Shown here piece after piece: positions 18,587 to 27,153 of a DNA stretch of 64,000 bases. Position 1 is the first letter of the stretch. Each line of letters starts with the position of its first letter. The DNA is taken from assembly GCA_964611335.1 (NCBI GenBank), contig CAZSXR010000001.1, positions 1 to 64,000 of the forward strand, written 5' to 3'. The stretch comes from BOG-1112 sp964611335. GTDB lineage: Bacteria; Bdellovibrionota_B; Oligoflexia; Oligoflexales; Bog-1112. Both the position numbers and the translations under genes were made by a program. The notes under the pieces are model-generated. The model did not search any database. It was not told the DNA's origin and worked only from the letters and a program-made list of their open reading frames with translations.

Positions 18587-19450
18587 ATGTCATCATCAAA
18601 TGAGTATACACTTTTAGATAGTGGTCATTTTCAAAAACTCGAACGAGTTGGGCCCTATCTTCTCGTTAGACCTGCATTGCAAGCTTTGTGGAAACCCCGA
18701 CTGAGTCAAAGCGAGTGGAAAAAGGCAGATGCTGTTTTTGTTCGAGATGAGAGTGGTAAAGGCGAATGGCAATTCAGAGGAAAGAAAATTCCTGAACAAT
18801 GGACCGTTCGTATGGATGGTATTTCAGTATCCGCTCATCTGACAGATTTTGGACATATTGGAATATTCCCTGAGCATTTTCAGGAATGGTCTTTGATGCA
18901 AGGTGCAATTCAAAGTTCTCCTTCAAAACCTTTCAAATGTCTCAATCTATTTGCTTATACCGGTTCATTAACTTTGCAACTTGCGAAAGCAGGGGCGCAT
19001 GTTGTTCACCTTGATGCTTCCAAAAAAAGTGTAGATTGGGCACGTGAAAATGCAAAAGTTGCAGGGTTAGAAAAAGAGCCTGTTCGTTGGATTGTGGATG
19101 ATGTTCGTAAGTTTGTTGCAAAAGAAATACGAAGAGCTTCTTCGTATGATGCCATTATTCTAGATCCACCTAGTTTTGGGCGTGGATCAAACAAGGAAGT
19201 TTGGAAAATCGAAGAGGATTTAGGTCCCTTACTCAGTGAGTTGAAAAAATTATGTTCTGACAATTTTTCTTTTCTCTTTCTCAGCTGCCATACGCCAGGC
19301 ATTACTGGAATCTCCCTTCAAAATATTCTGCAGGATATCTTTGAGTCAAAAGGGATTATGCATAGTGGTGAATTGACCATTGCAGAAGATAAAAGTTCTC
19401 GTAAGTTACCAAGCGGATCTTATTGCCTTTGGTTAAGAGGAACACATTGA
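18587..19450 (+). CDS. Class I SAM-dependent methyltransferase, probable rRNA methylase
   Basis: A 287-aa protein. The N-terminal segment YTLLDSG...KLERVGPYLLVRP...W is typical of a family related to the C-terminal methylase of RlmL/RlmK and RlmI. The SAM-binding motif LNLFAYTGSLTLQLAKAGA (about 126-144) and the DPPSFGRG catalytic loop (about 202-209) are present, the latter as in m7G/m5C rRNA methylases. The target base is unknown. It is followed without gap by a SpoU methyltransferase gene, so the two probably act on RNA together. Confidence 0.78.
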   Translation: MSSSNEYTLLDSGHFQKLERVGPYLLVRPALQALWKPRLSQSEWKKADAVFVRDESGKGEWQFRGKKIPEQWTVRMDGISVSAHLTDFGHIGIFPEHFQEWSLMQGAIQSSPSKPFKCLNLFAYTGSLTLQLAKAGAHVVHLDASKKSVDWARENAKVAGLEKEPVRWIVDDVRKFVAKEIRRASSYDAIILDPPSFGRGSNKEVWKIEEDLGPLLSELKKLCSDNFSFLFLSCHTPGITGISLQNILQDIFESKGIMHSGELTIAEDKSSRKLPSGSYCLWLRGTH

Positions 19451-20259
19451 GACAGAAAATTCAAATTACAAGTTTACAAAATGCTCAACTTAAAAAGGTG
19501 GTAAGCCTTCGTGAGCGAAAAGGTCGGAAGAATTTTGGTGAATTTGTAGTAGAGGGAGGCCGTGAGCAGGAAAAAGCTATTGCTTGTGGTTTTGAAGTAT
19601 CAGAAATTTATTACTGTCCAAGTTTTCTTTCTGAAAAAGGGGATGGAATTTTACAATCTCTTCAAGGTTCAAAAGCTTCTGTCTATGAACTGAGTGAAAC
19701 ATGCTTTCAAAAAATTGTAGTTAGAAAGCATGTTGATGGAATTGTCCTTGTTCTAAGAACGAGAGAAAATTTATTAAAAGATTTTCTTCCGAAGAAAAAT
19801 TCCTTTTTGTTGCTTGTAGAAGGAATTGAGAAGCCTGGAAACTTAGGGGCTTTATTGCGTACGGCAGATGGTGCGGGTGTAGACGGAGTTTTAGTTTTAG
19901 AGAGTCAAACAGATCTTTATAACCCCAATGTTATTCGTTCAAGTTTGGGATGTTGTTTTTCTCTTCCTGTAGCAACATGTACTAAAGAAGAAGCTTATAA
20001 GTTTTGCAAATCTCTGAAAATTCCTATTTATGCAGCTGTTCTTTCTAATGCGAGTGTGTTTTACAATTCGATAAAATATGGTGAGAGCAGTGCTGTGTTA
20101 TTAGGAAGTGAAGACAAAGGTCTTGATTCTTTTTGGATCTCGCACGCAGATCAAATGATAAGCATTCCTATGCATGGTCAAGCAGACTCTTTAAATGTTT
20201 CTGCTGCAGGTGCTGTGCTCTTATACGAAGTCAGTAAGCAACGATTTCATGTGACATAA
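19447..20259 (+). CDS. TrmH/SpoU-family RNA 2'-O-methyltransferase
   Basis: A 270-aa protein with a substrate-binding N-terminus (1-110) and a SPOUT knot domain. It has motif 1 (VEGIEKPGNLGALLRTADGAG, split here as two adjacent blocks around residues 130-150), LLGSEDKGL and SLNVSAAGAVLLYE (C-terminal), the SAM-binding knot. It methylates a ribose in tRNA or rRNA. I chose TTG 19447: it overlaps the previous stop as TTGA and has AGAGGA at 19436-19441. A longer TTG start at 19423 would give an unsupported extra eight residues. Confidence 0.85.
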   Translation: MRQKIQITSLQNAQLKKVVSLRERKGRKNFGEFVVEGGREQEKAIACGFEVSEIYYCPSFLSEKGDGILQSLQGSKASVYELSETCFQKIVVRKHVDGIVLVLRTRENLLKDFLPKKNSFLLLVEGIEKPGNLGALLRTADGAGVDGVLVLESQTDLYNPNVIRSSLGCCFSLPVATCTKEEAYKFCKSLKIPIYAAVLSNASVFYNSIKYGESSAVLLGSEDKGLDSFWISHADQMISIPMHGQADSLNVSAAGAVLLYEVSKQRFHVT

Positions 20260-20324
20260 TTGACTCTCCAATGTTAGAAATAAATGGCTGAAGCCTTTTT
20301 TCATAATTTTTGGGGAAAAGTCGA

Positions 20325-22715
20325 ATGTTAGCTCAACTCAGTGTCTTTCAGAGTTTTCTGCTCGTGATCGTGAGCCTTTGTTTTGTGGGATATTTTATGA
20401 TCCCCTTTGCTTTATGGGCTCTGTGTTTTCTCGCATTTCTATATTTCTATAGTGCGCCACTTTGGCTCTTAATTATCAGCACCGTTATTCTTGGTATATT
20501 CTCGGTTCCTTTTTTAAGACGATTTTTTTTCAGCACCAATGTTATGAATTTCATAAGAGCAAAAAAACTTTTGCCTGTGATTTCAGAAACGGAAAAAACT
20601 GCCTTAGAAGCGGGCAGTATTTGGGTTGATGGAGAACTTTTTAAAGGTAATCCTGATTTTAATAAACTTCTTAAAGAACCACTTGCCTCTTTAAATGAAA
20701 AAGAAACAGCATTTATAGAAAATCAATGTGAAGAATTATGCAAACTGTGTGATGACGACAAAACTTATAAAGATCAGAATCTATCCCCTGAAGTTTGGAG
20801 CTTTTTAAAGAAAGAGAAATTCTTCGGAATTTGTATTCCTACTCAATATGGAGGTCTTGGTTTTTCTGCTTCGGCACATAGCGAGATTATTCATAAGCTT
20901 TCCAGCAAGAGCATTCCTCTTGGAATCACTACGATGGTTCCTAACTCTTTAGGACCTGCTGAATTACTCATGCACTATGGAACGGAAGCTCAGAAATCCT
21001 ATTATTTGCCGCGACTTGCCTCAGGCGAGGACATTCCTTGTTTTGGTCTCACAGAACCTAACGCAGGTTCTGATGCAGGTTCCATCCAAGCTCAAGGGAT
21101 TGTGATGAGAGGAGAAGATGGGAAGCTTTATTTAAAAGTTTCATGGAAAAAGCGTTACATAACTCTGGGGGCTGTTTCAACAATACTGGGTCTTGCAATA
21201 AAAGTTCGTGATCCGCAAAAGCTTTTTGGTAAAGGAGAAGATCTAGGAATCACCTGTGTTCTTGTCCCTAGTGATTTAACGGGAGTTAAACTCGGTTTAA
21301 GACACGACCCTCTAGGTGTTCCTTTCATCAACTCACCCATTGAGGGTAAAGATGTTGTAGTTGCTATTGACCAAGTTATTGGAGGTGTGTCGGGTATTGG
21401 TCAAGGTTGGCGAATGCTCATGGAGTGTCTCGCAGCTGGACGTTCTATTTCTCTTCCTACTTACTCAACAGCTGCTTCAAAAAAAATTCTGCGTGCAACC
21501 AGCTCTTATGTAAAAGTGAGACAGCAATTTGGAGTGCCTATTTGGCGTTTCGAGGGTGTGGATGAGGTTCTTGCAGAGATGACTGCACTCACTTATATTT
21601 TGGAAGCATCTCGTTTATACACCGTTGCCGCAGTTGATAAAGGAATCAAACCTGCAGTTGTTTCTGCAATTACGAAATACCATTCGACTGAAATTCATCG
21701 TCAAATTGCTATAAAAGCAATGGATATTTGGGGAGGGGCTGGGATTTCATTGGGATCTAAAAATCTCATAGCAAAATATTTTGTAGCTTCTCCTATTTCG
21801 ATTACGGTGGAAGGAGCCAATATACTCACACGTTCCATGATTATCTTTGGGCAGGGTGCTATACGTTGTCATCCTTTTGCTTACGCAGAAATTAAATCTT
21901 TGGAAGAAAATAATATTTTTGCTTTTGATCGAGCATTCATGGGCCATATAGCGCGGATTGCTAGTAATTTCTGTCGTTTGAGTGTTTATACTTTAACAAG
22001 GGGATTTTTTATAAAATCTCCTTCTTCCAAAATGTCTGCGTATTACAAAAAATTGACTTGGGTTTCTGCTTCTTTTGTTGTTTTTAGTGAAGCTGCGATG
22101 ATTCTCTTGGGAGGTTCTTTAAAGTTCAAAGAAAAACTCGCAGGACGTTTTGCGGATATTCTTTCCTGGATGTATTTGATTACTGCAACGTTGAGAAGGT
22201 ATGAAGAAAATAAAAATGCAAAAGAAGAAGCGGTCGTTCATTACGCCGTTCAATATGGCTTTCAGAAAATAGAGCAGGCTTTCCAAGGAATTTTTCAAAA
22301 CTTCGATGTTCCAGTATTCGGATGGATATTTAGAAAAATCTCTTTGCCTTGGAGCCGATTCAATTCCTTCTCTCCATTACCAACAGACCGATTAGGTTCT
22401 AAACTTGCTCGACAAATTGTGAGTGATGGACAGATGAGAGATCTTTTGACTTTGAGAGGACTCTATATGCCAAAAGATCTTGAGGATCGATTTGCTCAAA
22501 TGGAAAAAGCTTACAATGAGTGTTCAGATCTTGAAGCGGTTTCAAAAAAAATAGAAGGGGCTATCAAAGAGGGGACTTTATCCAAAGGTAGAACACATGC
22601 AAAATTCCAAGAAGCTTTGGAAAAAGGAATCATTGAAGAAAGCGACCTGAATCTTTTAGAAAAATATAAACTAACACATGACCTTATCGTAGGTGTTGAT
22701 GCGTATCAGGTTTGA
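20325..22715 (+). CDS. fadE: Acyl-CoA dehydrogenase, FadE type
   Basis: A 796-aa protein of the long FadE class, first step of fatty-acid beta-oxidation. Two or three N-terminal hydrophobic helices (1-75) anchor it to the membrane. The acyl-CoA dehydrogenase fold follows (about 140-480), with LTEPNAGSDAGS (about 240-251) and DIWGGAGI near 470. The C-terminal DUF1974 region ends it. I chose ATG 20325, with GGGGAAAAG just upstream, over a TTG at 20310. The last 10 bases overlap tadA on the other strand. No other beta-oxidation gene is near. Confidence 0.9.
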   Translation: MLAQLSVFQSFLLVIVSLCFVGYFMIPFALWALCFLAFLYFYSAPLWLLIISTVILGIFSVPFLRRFFFSTNVMNFIRAKKLLPVISETEKTALEAGSIWVDGELFKGNPDFNKLLKEPLASLNEKETAFIENQCEELCKLCDDDKTYKDQNLSPEVWSFLKKEKFFGICIPTQYGGLGFSASAHSEIIHKLSSKSIPLGITTMVPNSLGPAELLMHYGTEAQKSYYLPRLASGEDIPCFGLTEPNAGSDAGSIQAQGIVMRGEDGKLYLKVSWKKRYITLGAVSTILGLAIKVRDPQKLFGKGEDLGITCVLVPSDLTGVKLGLRHDPLGVPFINSPIEGKDVVVAIDQVIGGVSGIGQGWRMLMECLAAGRSISLPTYSTAASKKILRATSSYVKVRQQFGVPIWRFEGVDEVLAEMTALTYILEASRLYTVAAVDKGIKPAVVSAITKYHSTEIHRQIAIKAMDIWGGAGISLGSKNLIAKYFVASPISITVEGANILTRSMIIFGQGAIRCHPFAYAEIKSLEENNIFAFDRAFMGHIARIASNFCRLSVYTLTRGFFIKSPSSKMSAYYKKLTWVSASFVVFSEAAMILLGGSLKFKEKLAGRFADILSWMYLITATLRRYEENKNAKEEAVVHYAVQYGFQKIEQAFQGIFQNFDVPVFGWIFRKISLPWSRFNSFSPLPTDRLGSKLARQIVSDGQMRDLLTLRGLYMPKDLEDRFAQMEKAYNECSDLEAVSKKIEGAIKEGTLSKGRTHAKFQEALEKGIIEESDLNLLEKYKLTHDLIVGVDAYQV

Positions 22716-23176
22716 GTTGCCCTCTTGTTCTTAAAAAAAGAACTCAGCATCTTGCTGCACTCTTCTTCACAAATCCCACCTTCCACTTGAAACCTGTGAT
22801 TCAAACGGGTGTCCTCGTGAATTTTGTACAAAGTCCCCAAGGCTCCCCCTTTAGGGTCATAGGCTCCAAAATATACCTTCCGAATGCGTGCTTGTACGAG
22901 AGCGCCTGCACACATGAGGCAGGGTTCAAGAGTTACATACAAATCGCAGTCAGAAAGTCTCCAATTTTGAAGCTTCTTACAAGCCTCTTGTATAACAAGA
23001 ATCTCCGCATGTTCAATGGCGCTGTGATTTTGCTCTCGAGTGTTGAAAGCTTTAGCGATGATTTTTCCATTTTTAACAATCACAGCCCCAATAGGAACCT
23101 CATACTGTTTTAGAGCTTTTTGAGCCTCTTTGATTGCGGAGTTTAGAAATCTTATATGAATATTAGAGTCGTCCAT
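22706..23176 (-). CDS. tadA: TadA, tRNA-specific adenosine deaminase
   Basis: A 156-aa zinc deaminase that converts A34 to inosine in tRNA-Arg(ACG). The HAE motif (His57 region, IEHAEILV) and PCLMC (about 88-92) are the zinc and proton-shuttle sites. Length is normal. Its start overlaps the upstream Xer-like gene by 14 bases on the same strand, so the two are coupled. The 3' ends of tadA and fadE overlap by 10 bases. Confidence 0.93.
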   Translation of the reverse strand: MDDSNIHIRFLNSAIKEAQKALKQYEVPIGAVIVKNGKIIAKAFNTREQNHSAIEHAEILVIQEACKKLQNWRLSDCDLYVTLEPCLMCAGALVQARIRKVYFGAYDPKGGALGTLYKIHEDTRLNHRFQVEGGICEEECSKMLSSFFKNKRATQT

Positions 23177-24053
23177 GAGTATCTTTTTTTGTTTTGTGTT
23201 TTGCGATATTTCCTAACCGTTTCAACCCGAAATGTTTCATAATATCTTCTGGACTATGCCCCTGATCAAGATGATATTGCATAGCAAAGTGACGAAGAGT
23301 TTCAGTGTTGAGATTGGGTATCTCACAGAATTCCCCAAGCTCGTACAACATAAATTTTAAACCATGTCGACTGACTTTAGGTGCAATAGAAAGGGCATCG
23401 CGACCTCTAAAACCTAAAATCATTTTACAACGAAGGGGGAGTTGAGTGCGGTAATCATTCAAGATTTTTTTGTATTCAAGCAAGATGTCTGTGGTTTTAG
23501 GATTCAAGAGAATTAACCGTTTTCTTTCTCCAGGGATGATCAGAGACCCGTTATTCTGATGTTCTATAAAATGTTTCCAATCCAAATTGATGAGCTCGCT
23601 TACTTTAATGCCTTCAAATGAGAAAAGAGCAAGAATTGCGCGATCTCTCGCAGATTTCAGTTTCATGCTTTTTCTTGCTTCTTGAAGGAGGGTTTCAATG
23701 TGTTCTGTGTTTAACGTACGAGGAATTCTTTCATCGCGGGTTGGAATAGGAATTGTATCTAAAGATTTGAGATTCAGTGCGCTGAATTGCGGAAGCATTC
23801 TGTAAAACTGACGAATGGCAATAATAGCTCTCCGAAAAGAGTTAGACTTCCCAGCTCCTTTTTTAGACTGACTTTCTGTCTTGTAATGCAAGAGAGTCTG
23901 CTGGTCTACGCTCGAAAGAGAGGCATTATTCGCATTCAAGAAACTTAAAAATTGATTGAGATCGCGACAATAGGATTGAATAGTAGATTCTTTTTTCCCA
24001 ATTTTTTTGAGAAATTCCCCAAAAGACAAGACAAGTTCGGGGCCAGCAAGCAT
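23163..24053 (-). CDS. Tyrosine-recombinase-fold protein lacking catalytic residues
   Basis: A 296-aa protein that aligns along its length with XerC/XerD. It has an N-terminal SAM-like core-binding domain (about 8-90) and a catalytic-domain fold (about 110-296), including ARDRAILALFSFEGIKVSEL. Of the R-H-R-H-Y set only the second Arg (Arg254, in TLRH) is clear. The first Arg is Lys150, the HxxR His is Glu251, LGH reads FGL and the nucleophilic Tyr position falls on Lys near 287. It is therefore probably a non-cleaving DNA-binding or accessory protein. TGAGG serves the ATG. Coupled to tadA. Confidence 0.75.
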   Translation of the reverse strand: MLAGPELVLSFGEFLKKIGKKESTIQSYCRDLNQFLSFLNANNASLSSVDQQTLLHYKTESQSKKGAGKSNSFRRAIIAIRQFYRMLPQFSALNLKSLDTIPIPTRDERIPRTLNTEHIETLLQEARKSMKLKSARDRAILALFSFEGIKVSELINLDWKHFIEHQNNGSLIIPGERKRLILLNPKTTDILLEYKKILNDYRTQLPLRCKMILGFRGRDALSIAPKVSRHGLKFMLYELGEFCEIPNLNTETLRHFAMQYHLDQGHSPEDIMKHFGLKRLGNIAKHKTKKDTHGRL

Positions 24054-24169
24054 TTCAAAACCTCATATTAGGATGAACAAAGTTCCAGCCAAATTTGCCA
24101 TAAGCTTCATTTTAGCTTTAAATAAAAGTTAGAGAAAGCACACACATGAACTTTTCGTAGGGGTACAAA

Positions 24170-24883
24170 TTGTATTTCAAGAAAAAACTATGGAAGCCAA
24201 TATGCTATGCAATGTTTTTCTCATGTCTTGTCTCATGGAATCTTCCTGAAGATTATCGCATATTTACTATTCCAAAAGAGGAAGCTCTAAAACTCGATTA
24301 CATGATTCTAGAGATCAATGGACAAGCAAAAAAAGTGAACAATAATGGAGAAATGCCCTTTGTTCGGGGTGACATCATTACTGTGAATGATGCTTATCTT
24401 AAAAAAGTTAAGAACGCCGAAAATAAAATCGATATTGTCAGCATAATGGGGCGTAAATCAATGGATGGCGCTTTTTTAGATGTTCGTAAAAAGAAACTCG
24501 ATTCAAGCGTTGAATTTGTTCAGAAAGATGCTTCGCTAGATTCGGAAGGCTTTGTTTATGGTCTTGCTGCTATAACCAAGAATCAGCTGCATGGGGTTGT
24601 GTATCTCCGCAGAGTCGAGCCGGTTTTGAGTTACATTGATGTTCTTATCAATGATAAGAAGAGGGTTATGAGAGAAGGAGAAATACTTGAAGTGAAAAAA
24701 TCTGATCATTTCAAAATTGTCAATGTTGTAACAAACATTGGAGATAGCAAAAATGTTACTTTCATGATGGTTCCTGTTTATGGAGGGAAAAATATTTCGA
24801 GAGATATAGAAAACTATCAAATTATATTCCGTCATAAAGATTATGTTTTTGCAAAAATTCCGTTGAAAATTGAAGGCATATGA
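24170..24883 (+). CDS. Exported protein of unknown function coupled to ntrY
   Basis: A 237-aa protein with one N-terminal hydrophobic stretch (about 9-24), either signal peptide or anchor, then a beta-rich polar domain. No family was recognised. The TTG start has TAGGGG six bases upstream. Its stop overlaps the ntrY start (ATGA), so it is translationally coupled to the sensor kinase. In many proteobacteria an exported DUF4390-type protein precedes ntrY, and this may be the counterpart; that is inference from position. It could act as an extracytoplasmic partner of NtrY. Confidence 0.7.
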   Translation: MYFKKKLWKPICYAMFFSCLVSWNLPEDYRIFTIPKEEALKLDYMILEINGQAKKVNNNGEMPFVRGDIITVNDAYLKKVKNAENKIDIVSIMGRKSMDGAFLDVRKKKLDSSVEFVQKDASLDSEGFVYGLAAITKNQLHGVVYLRRVEPVLSYIDVLINDKKRVMREGEILEVKKSDHFKIVNVVTNIGDSKNVTFMMVPVYGGKNISRDIENYQIIFRHKDYVFAKIPLKIEGI

Positions 24884-27126
24884 ATATTGAGCCCTTAAAA
24901 CTGAAGACACAAGAAGAGAAAAGAAGAGCACTTGAACTTTTTGCAATAGCGATGTGTTCTTGTATTCTAGTGTTTATCAGTCGCTTAGAAACAAGACTGT
25001 TTTCTTTAGGAGAACTTCTCTCCGTAAATCGTGAATTTTTCACTACGATTATTTATTTCGCTTTGATCAATTTAAATGTCATTTTGATTCTTATTCTTAG
25101 TTTTTTGCTTTTGAGAAATATCACGAAACTTGTGGTTGAAAGACGACGGGGGGTTTTGGGTTCTGCACTCAGAAAAAAGTTAGTCATAGCGCTTATCTTT
25201 TTTGCTTTAGCTCCTACTTTGATTTTGTTTTATGTGACAACTCATTTTATCACTACAAGTTTTGAAACTTGGTTTTCTGAGAAAGTTCAAATCACTATTC
25301 AAAAAACCAAAGAGGCTGGCTCGCATATCTATAAGCAGGATCAGAAACGTTTAGCGAGTCTTGCACAACTCGCTATGCAGAGAATTTCCATTTTGGGAGT
25401 TGTTGGACATCAAAGTCCTGCACTTGAAACTTTGGGTCTTTCGGGATTTGAGTCTGACTATGGTTTGAATGACATTCGAATATATTCGGTGGATGGGAAC
25501 TTAATGTGGAGTAGTCATGATAAGCAAAAAAATCAATTGAATGAAACCGGACAAAACTACGCAAAAGAGGCGATCCATTTTTTTGAAATTGAACCTCTTG
25601 CTAAATCACATAGTCGCGTTGCGGGAGAAGATGGTGTCGATGTTGTAAATGGTAGTGCACCCATTCGGGATCTTCTCACAAATCAATTGATGGGAGTTGT
25701 TGTTACGGAAGTTCGATTTGAAACTCAGATTCTAAAAAGCGTAGAACAGATTCTTTCTGATTTCGAAGATTTGAAACCTGGAGCTCAATTGATTCGCTTG
25801 AGCTACATGATTTTGATTGGGGTTGTAGTTCTTCTTATTCTTTTTTGTGCAACTTGGTTAGGCTTTTATGTTGCAAGGGAAATTACGGGACCTATTCAGA
25901 ATCTTGCGGAAGCTACTCGTGAAATTGCTTTGGGTAATTATAATATCACTTTGAAAATCCCATCGGATGATGAAATGGGACAATTGGTTAACTCATTTAA
26001 TAGAATGACCAGTGATCTTAGAAGTCAAAAATTAGTAACGGAACAGGCTCAATTTCGCCTTCAAAAAATAAATGAAGAACTTGATCACAAACGACAATAT
26101 TTAGAAATTATACTTAAGCATATCAGTGCGGGTGTTTTATCTATTGATTTGAATAAGAAAATAACATCGATAAATGCAGCAGCGGAGAAATTGCTAAAAG
26201 TGCAGAGGCCCGATCTTAAAGATCAGGATCTTAGACTTGCTTTGGGGTCTGATTTATTTGAGGCTTTTTGGCAACCAATTTGGGGTGGGATTGAGAGTGA
26301 GGGAAATTTTCATGGTCAGATTGAATTAACCAAGATGGGCATTGAGGTGACCCTCATAGTCAATGCGACATGTCTTCGTGATGAAAATGATATGGAGATG
26401 GGTTATGTTGTAGTATTTGATGACGCTCTTGAAAAAATTCGTGCTCAACGTGTTCTTGCTTGGAGAGAGGTTGCAAGACGTATTGCACATGAGATCAAAA
26501 ATCCCATTACACCTATTAAGCTCAGCGCTCAGCGATTGATTCGAAGATTTTCAAATAAATTTGAAGGTGAAGATCAAGAAGTTTTTAAAACATGTATGCA
26601 AACGGTGATTACTCAAGTCGATTCTTTGCGGGACTTGGTGAATGAATTCGCAAAATTTTCTAAATTACCAAATATTAAAACAAAATTGGATGATATAAGC
26701 AGTGTTCTGCAAGATGTAACTAAGATGTTTCAAATGAGTTATGCAGATATTGATTTTGAAAATGAAGTCAAAGGAAAGATTCCATCTTTTCCCCTTGATC
26801 GAGAGCAATTGAACAGGGCGTTTGTTAATATTTTTAACAATGCAGTTGCATCGCTTGTACCGGGAAGAAAGGGTAGGATTTCAAGTAAGATTCGTTATAT
26901 TCCGGATCTTCATTTAGTTCGAATAGAAATTGCAGATAATGGCTCTGGAATACCCAATGAGATCAAAGGCCGAGTCTTAGAGCCCTATTTTTCGACAAAA
27001 GATGAAGGAACTGGATTAGGGCTTTCGATTGTTGATCAAGTAATTTCTGATCACGGTGGTTACTTGCGACTGGCAGATAACCAACCTTATGGAGCCGTTG
27101 TTGTTATTGAACTTCCCATTGCATGA
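24880..27126 (+). CDS. ntrY: NtrY-like membrane sensor histidine kinase
   Basis: A 748-aa kinase. There are three N-terminal membrane helices (about 18-38, 48-75, 100-125), an extracytoplasmic loop, a fourth helix (about 305-335) and a HAMP domain near 335-390. A PAS domain (about 405-520) is followed by HisKA with the H-box ARRIAHEIKNPITPIKL (about 529-545) and an ATPase domain with N, G1 (DNGSGIP) and F/G2 (FSTKDEGTGLGLS) boxes. This is the NtrY plan, which senses nitrogen or redox state and phosphorylates NtrX. NtrX follows by 27 bases from the preferred start. Confidence 0.9.
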   Translation: MNIEPLKLKTQEEKRRALELFAIAMCSCILVFISRLETRLFSLGELLSVNREFFTTIIYFALINLNVILILILSFLLLRNITKLVVERRRGVLGSALRKKLVIALIFFALAPTLILFYVTTHFITTSFETWFSEKVQITIQKTKEAGSHIYKQDQKRLASLAQLAMQRISILGVVGHQSPALETLGLSGFESDYGLNDIRIYSVDGNLMWSSHDKQKNQLNETGQNYAKEAIHFFEIEPLAKSHSRVAGEDGVDVVNGSAPIRDLLTNQLMGVVVTEVRFETQILKSVEQILSDFEDLKPGAQLIRLSYMILIGVVVLLILFCATWLGFYVAREITGPIQNLAEATREIALGNYNITLKIPSDDEMGQLVNSFNRMTSDLRSQKLVTEQAQFRLQKINEELDHKRQYLEIILKHISAGVLSIDLNKKITSINAAAEKLLKVQRPDLKDQDLRLALGSDLFEAFWQPIWGGIESEGNFHGQIELTKMGIEVTLIVNATCLRDENDMEMGYVVVFDDALEKIRAQRVLAWREVARRIAHEIKNPITPIKLSAQRLIRRFSNKFEGEDQEVFKTCMQTVITQVDSLRDLVNEFAKFSKLPNIKTKLDDISSVLQDVTKMFQMSYADIDFENEVKGKIPSFPLDREQLNRAFVNIFNNAVASLVPGRKGRISSKIRYIPDLHLVRIEIADNGSGIPNEIKGRVLEPYFSTKDEGTGLGLSIVDQVISDHGGYLRLADNQPYGAVVVIELPIA

Positions 27127-27153
27127 CGAATGCTATTAGAGGAGAAATTGAAA

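Noticed and set aside
23163..24053. Integrase of a mobile element
   Set aside because: No att repeats, no cargo, no tRNA target nearby and no catalytic residues; the housekeeping neighbours are normal.
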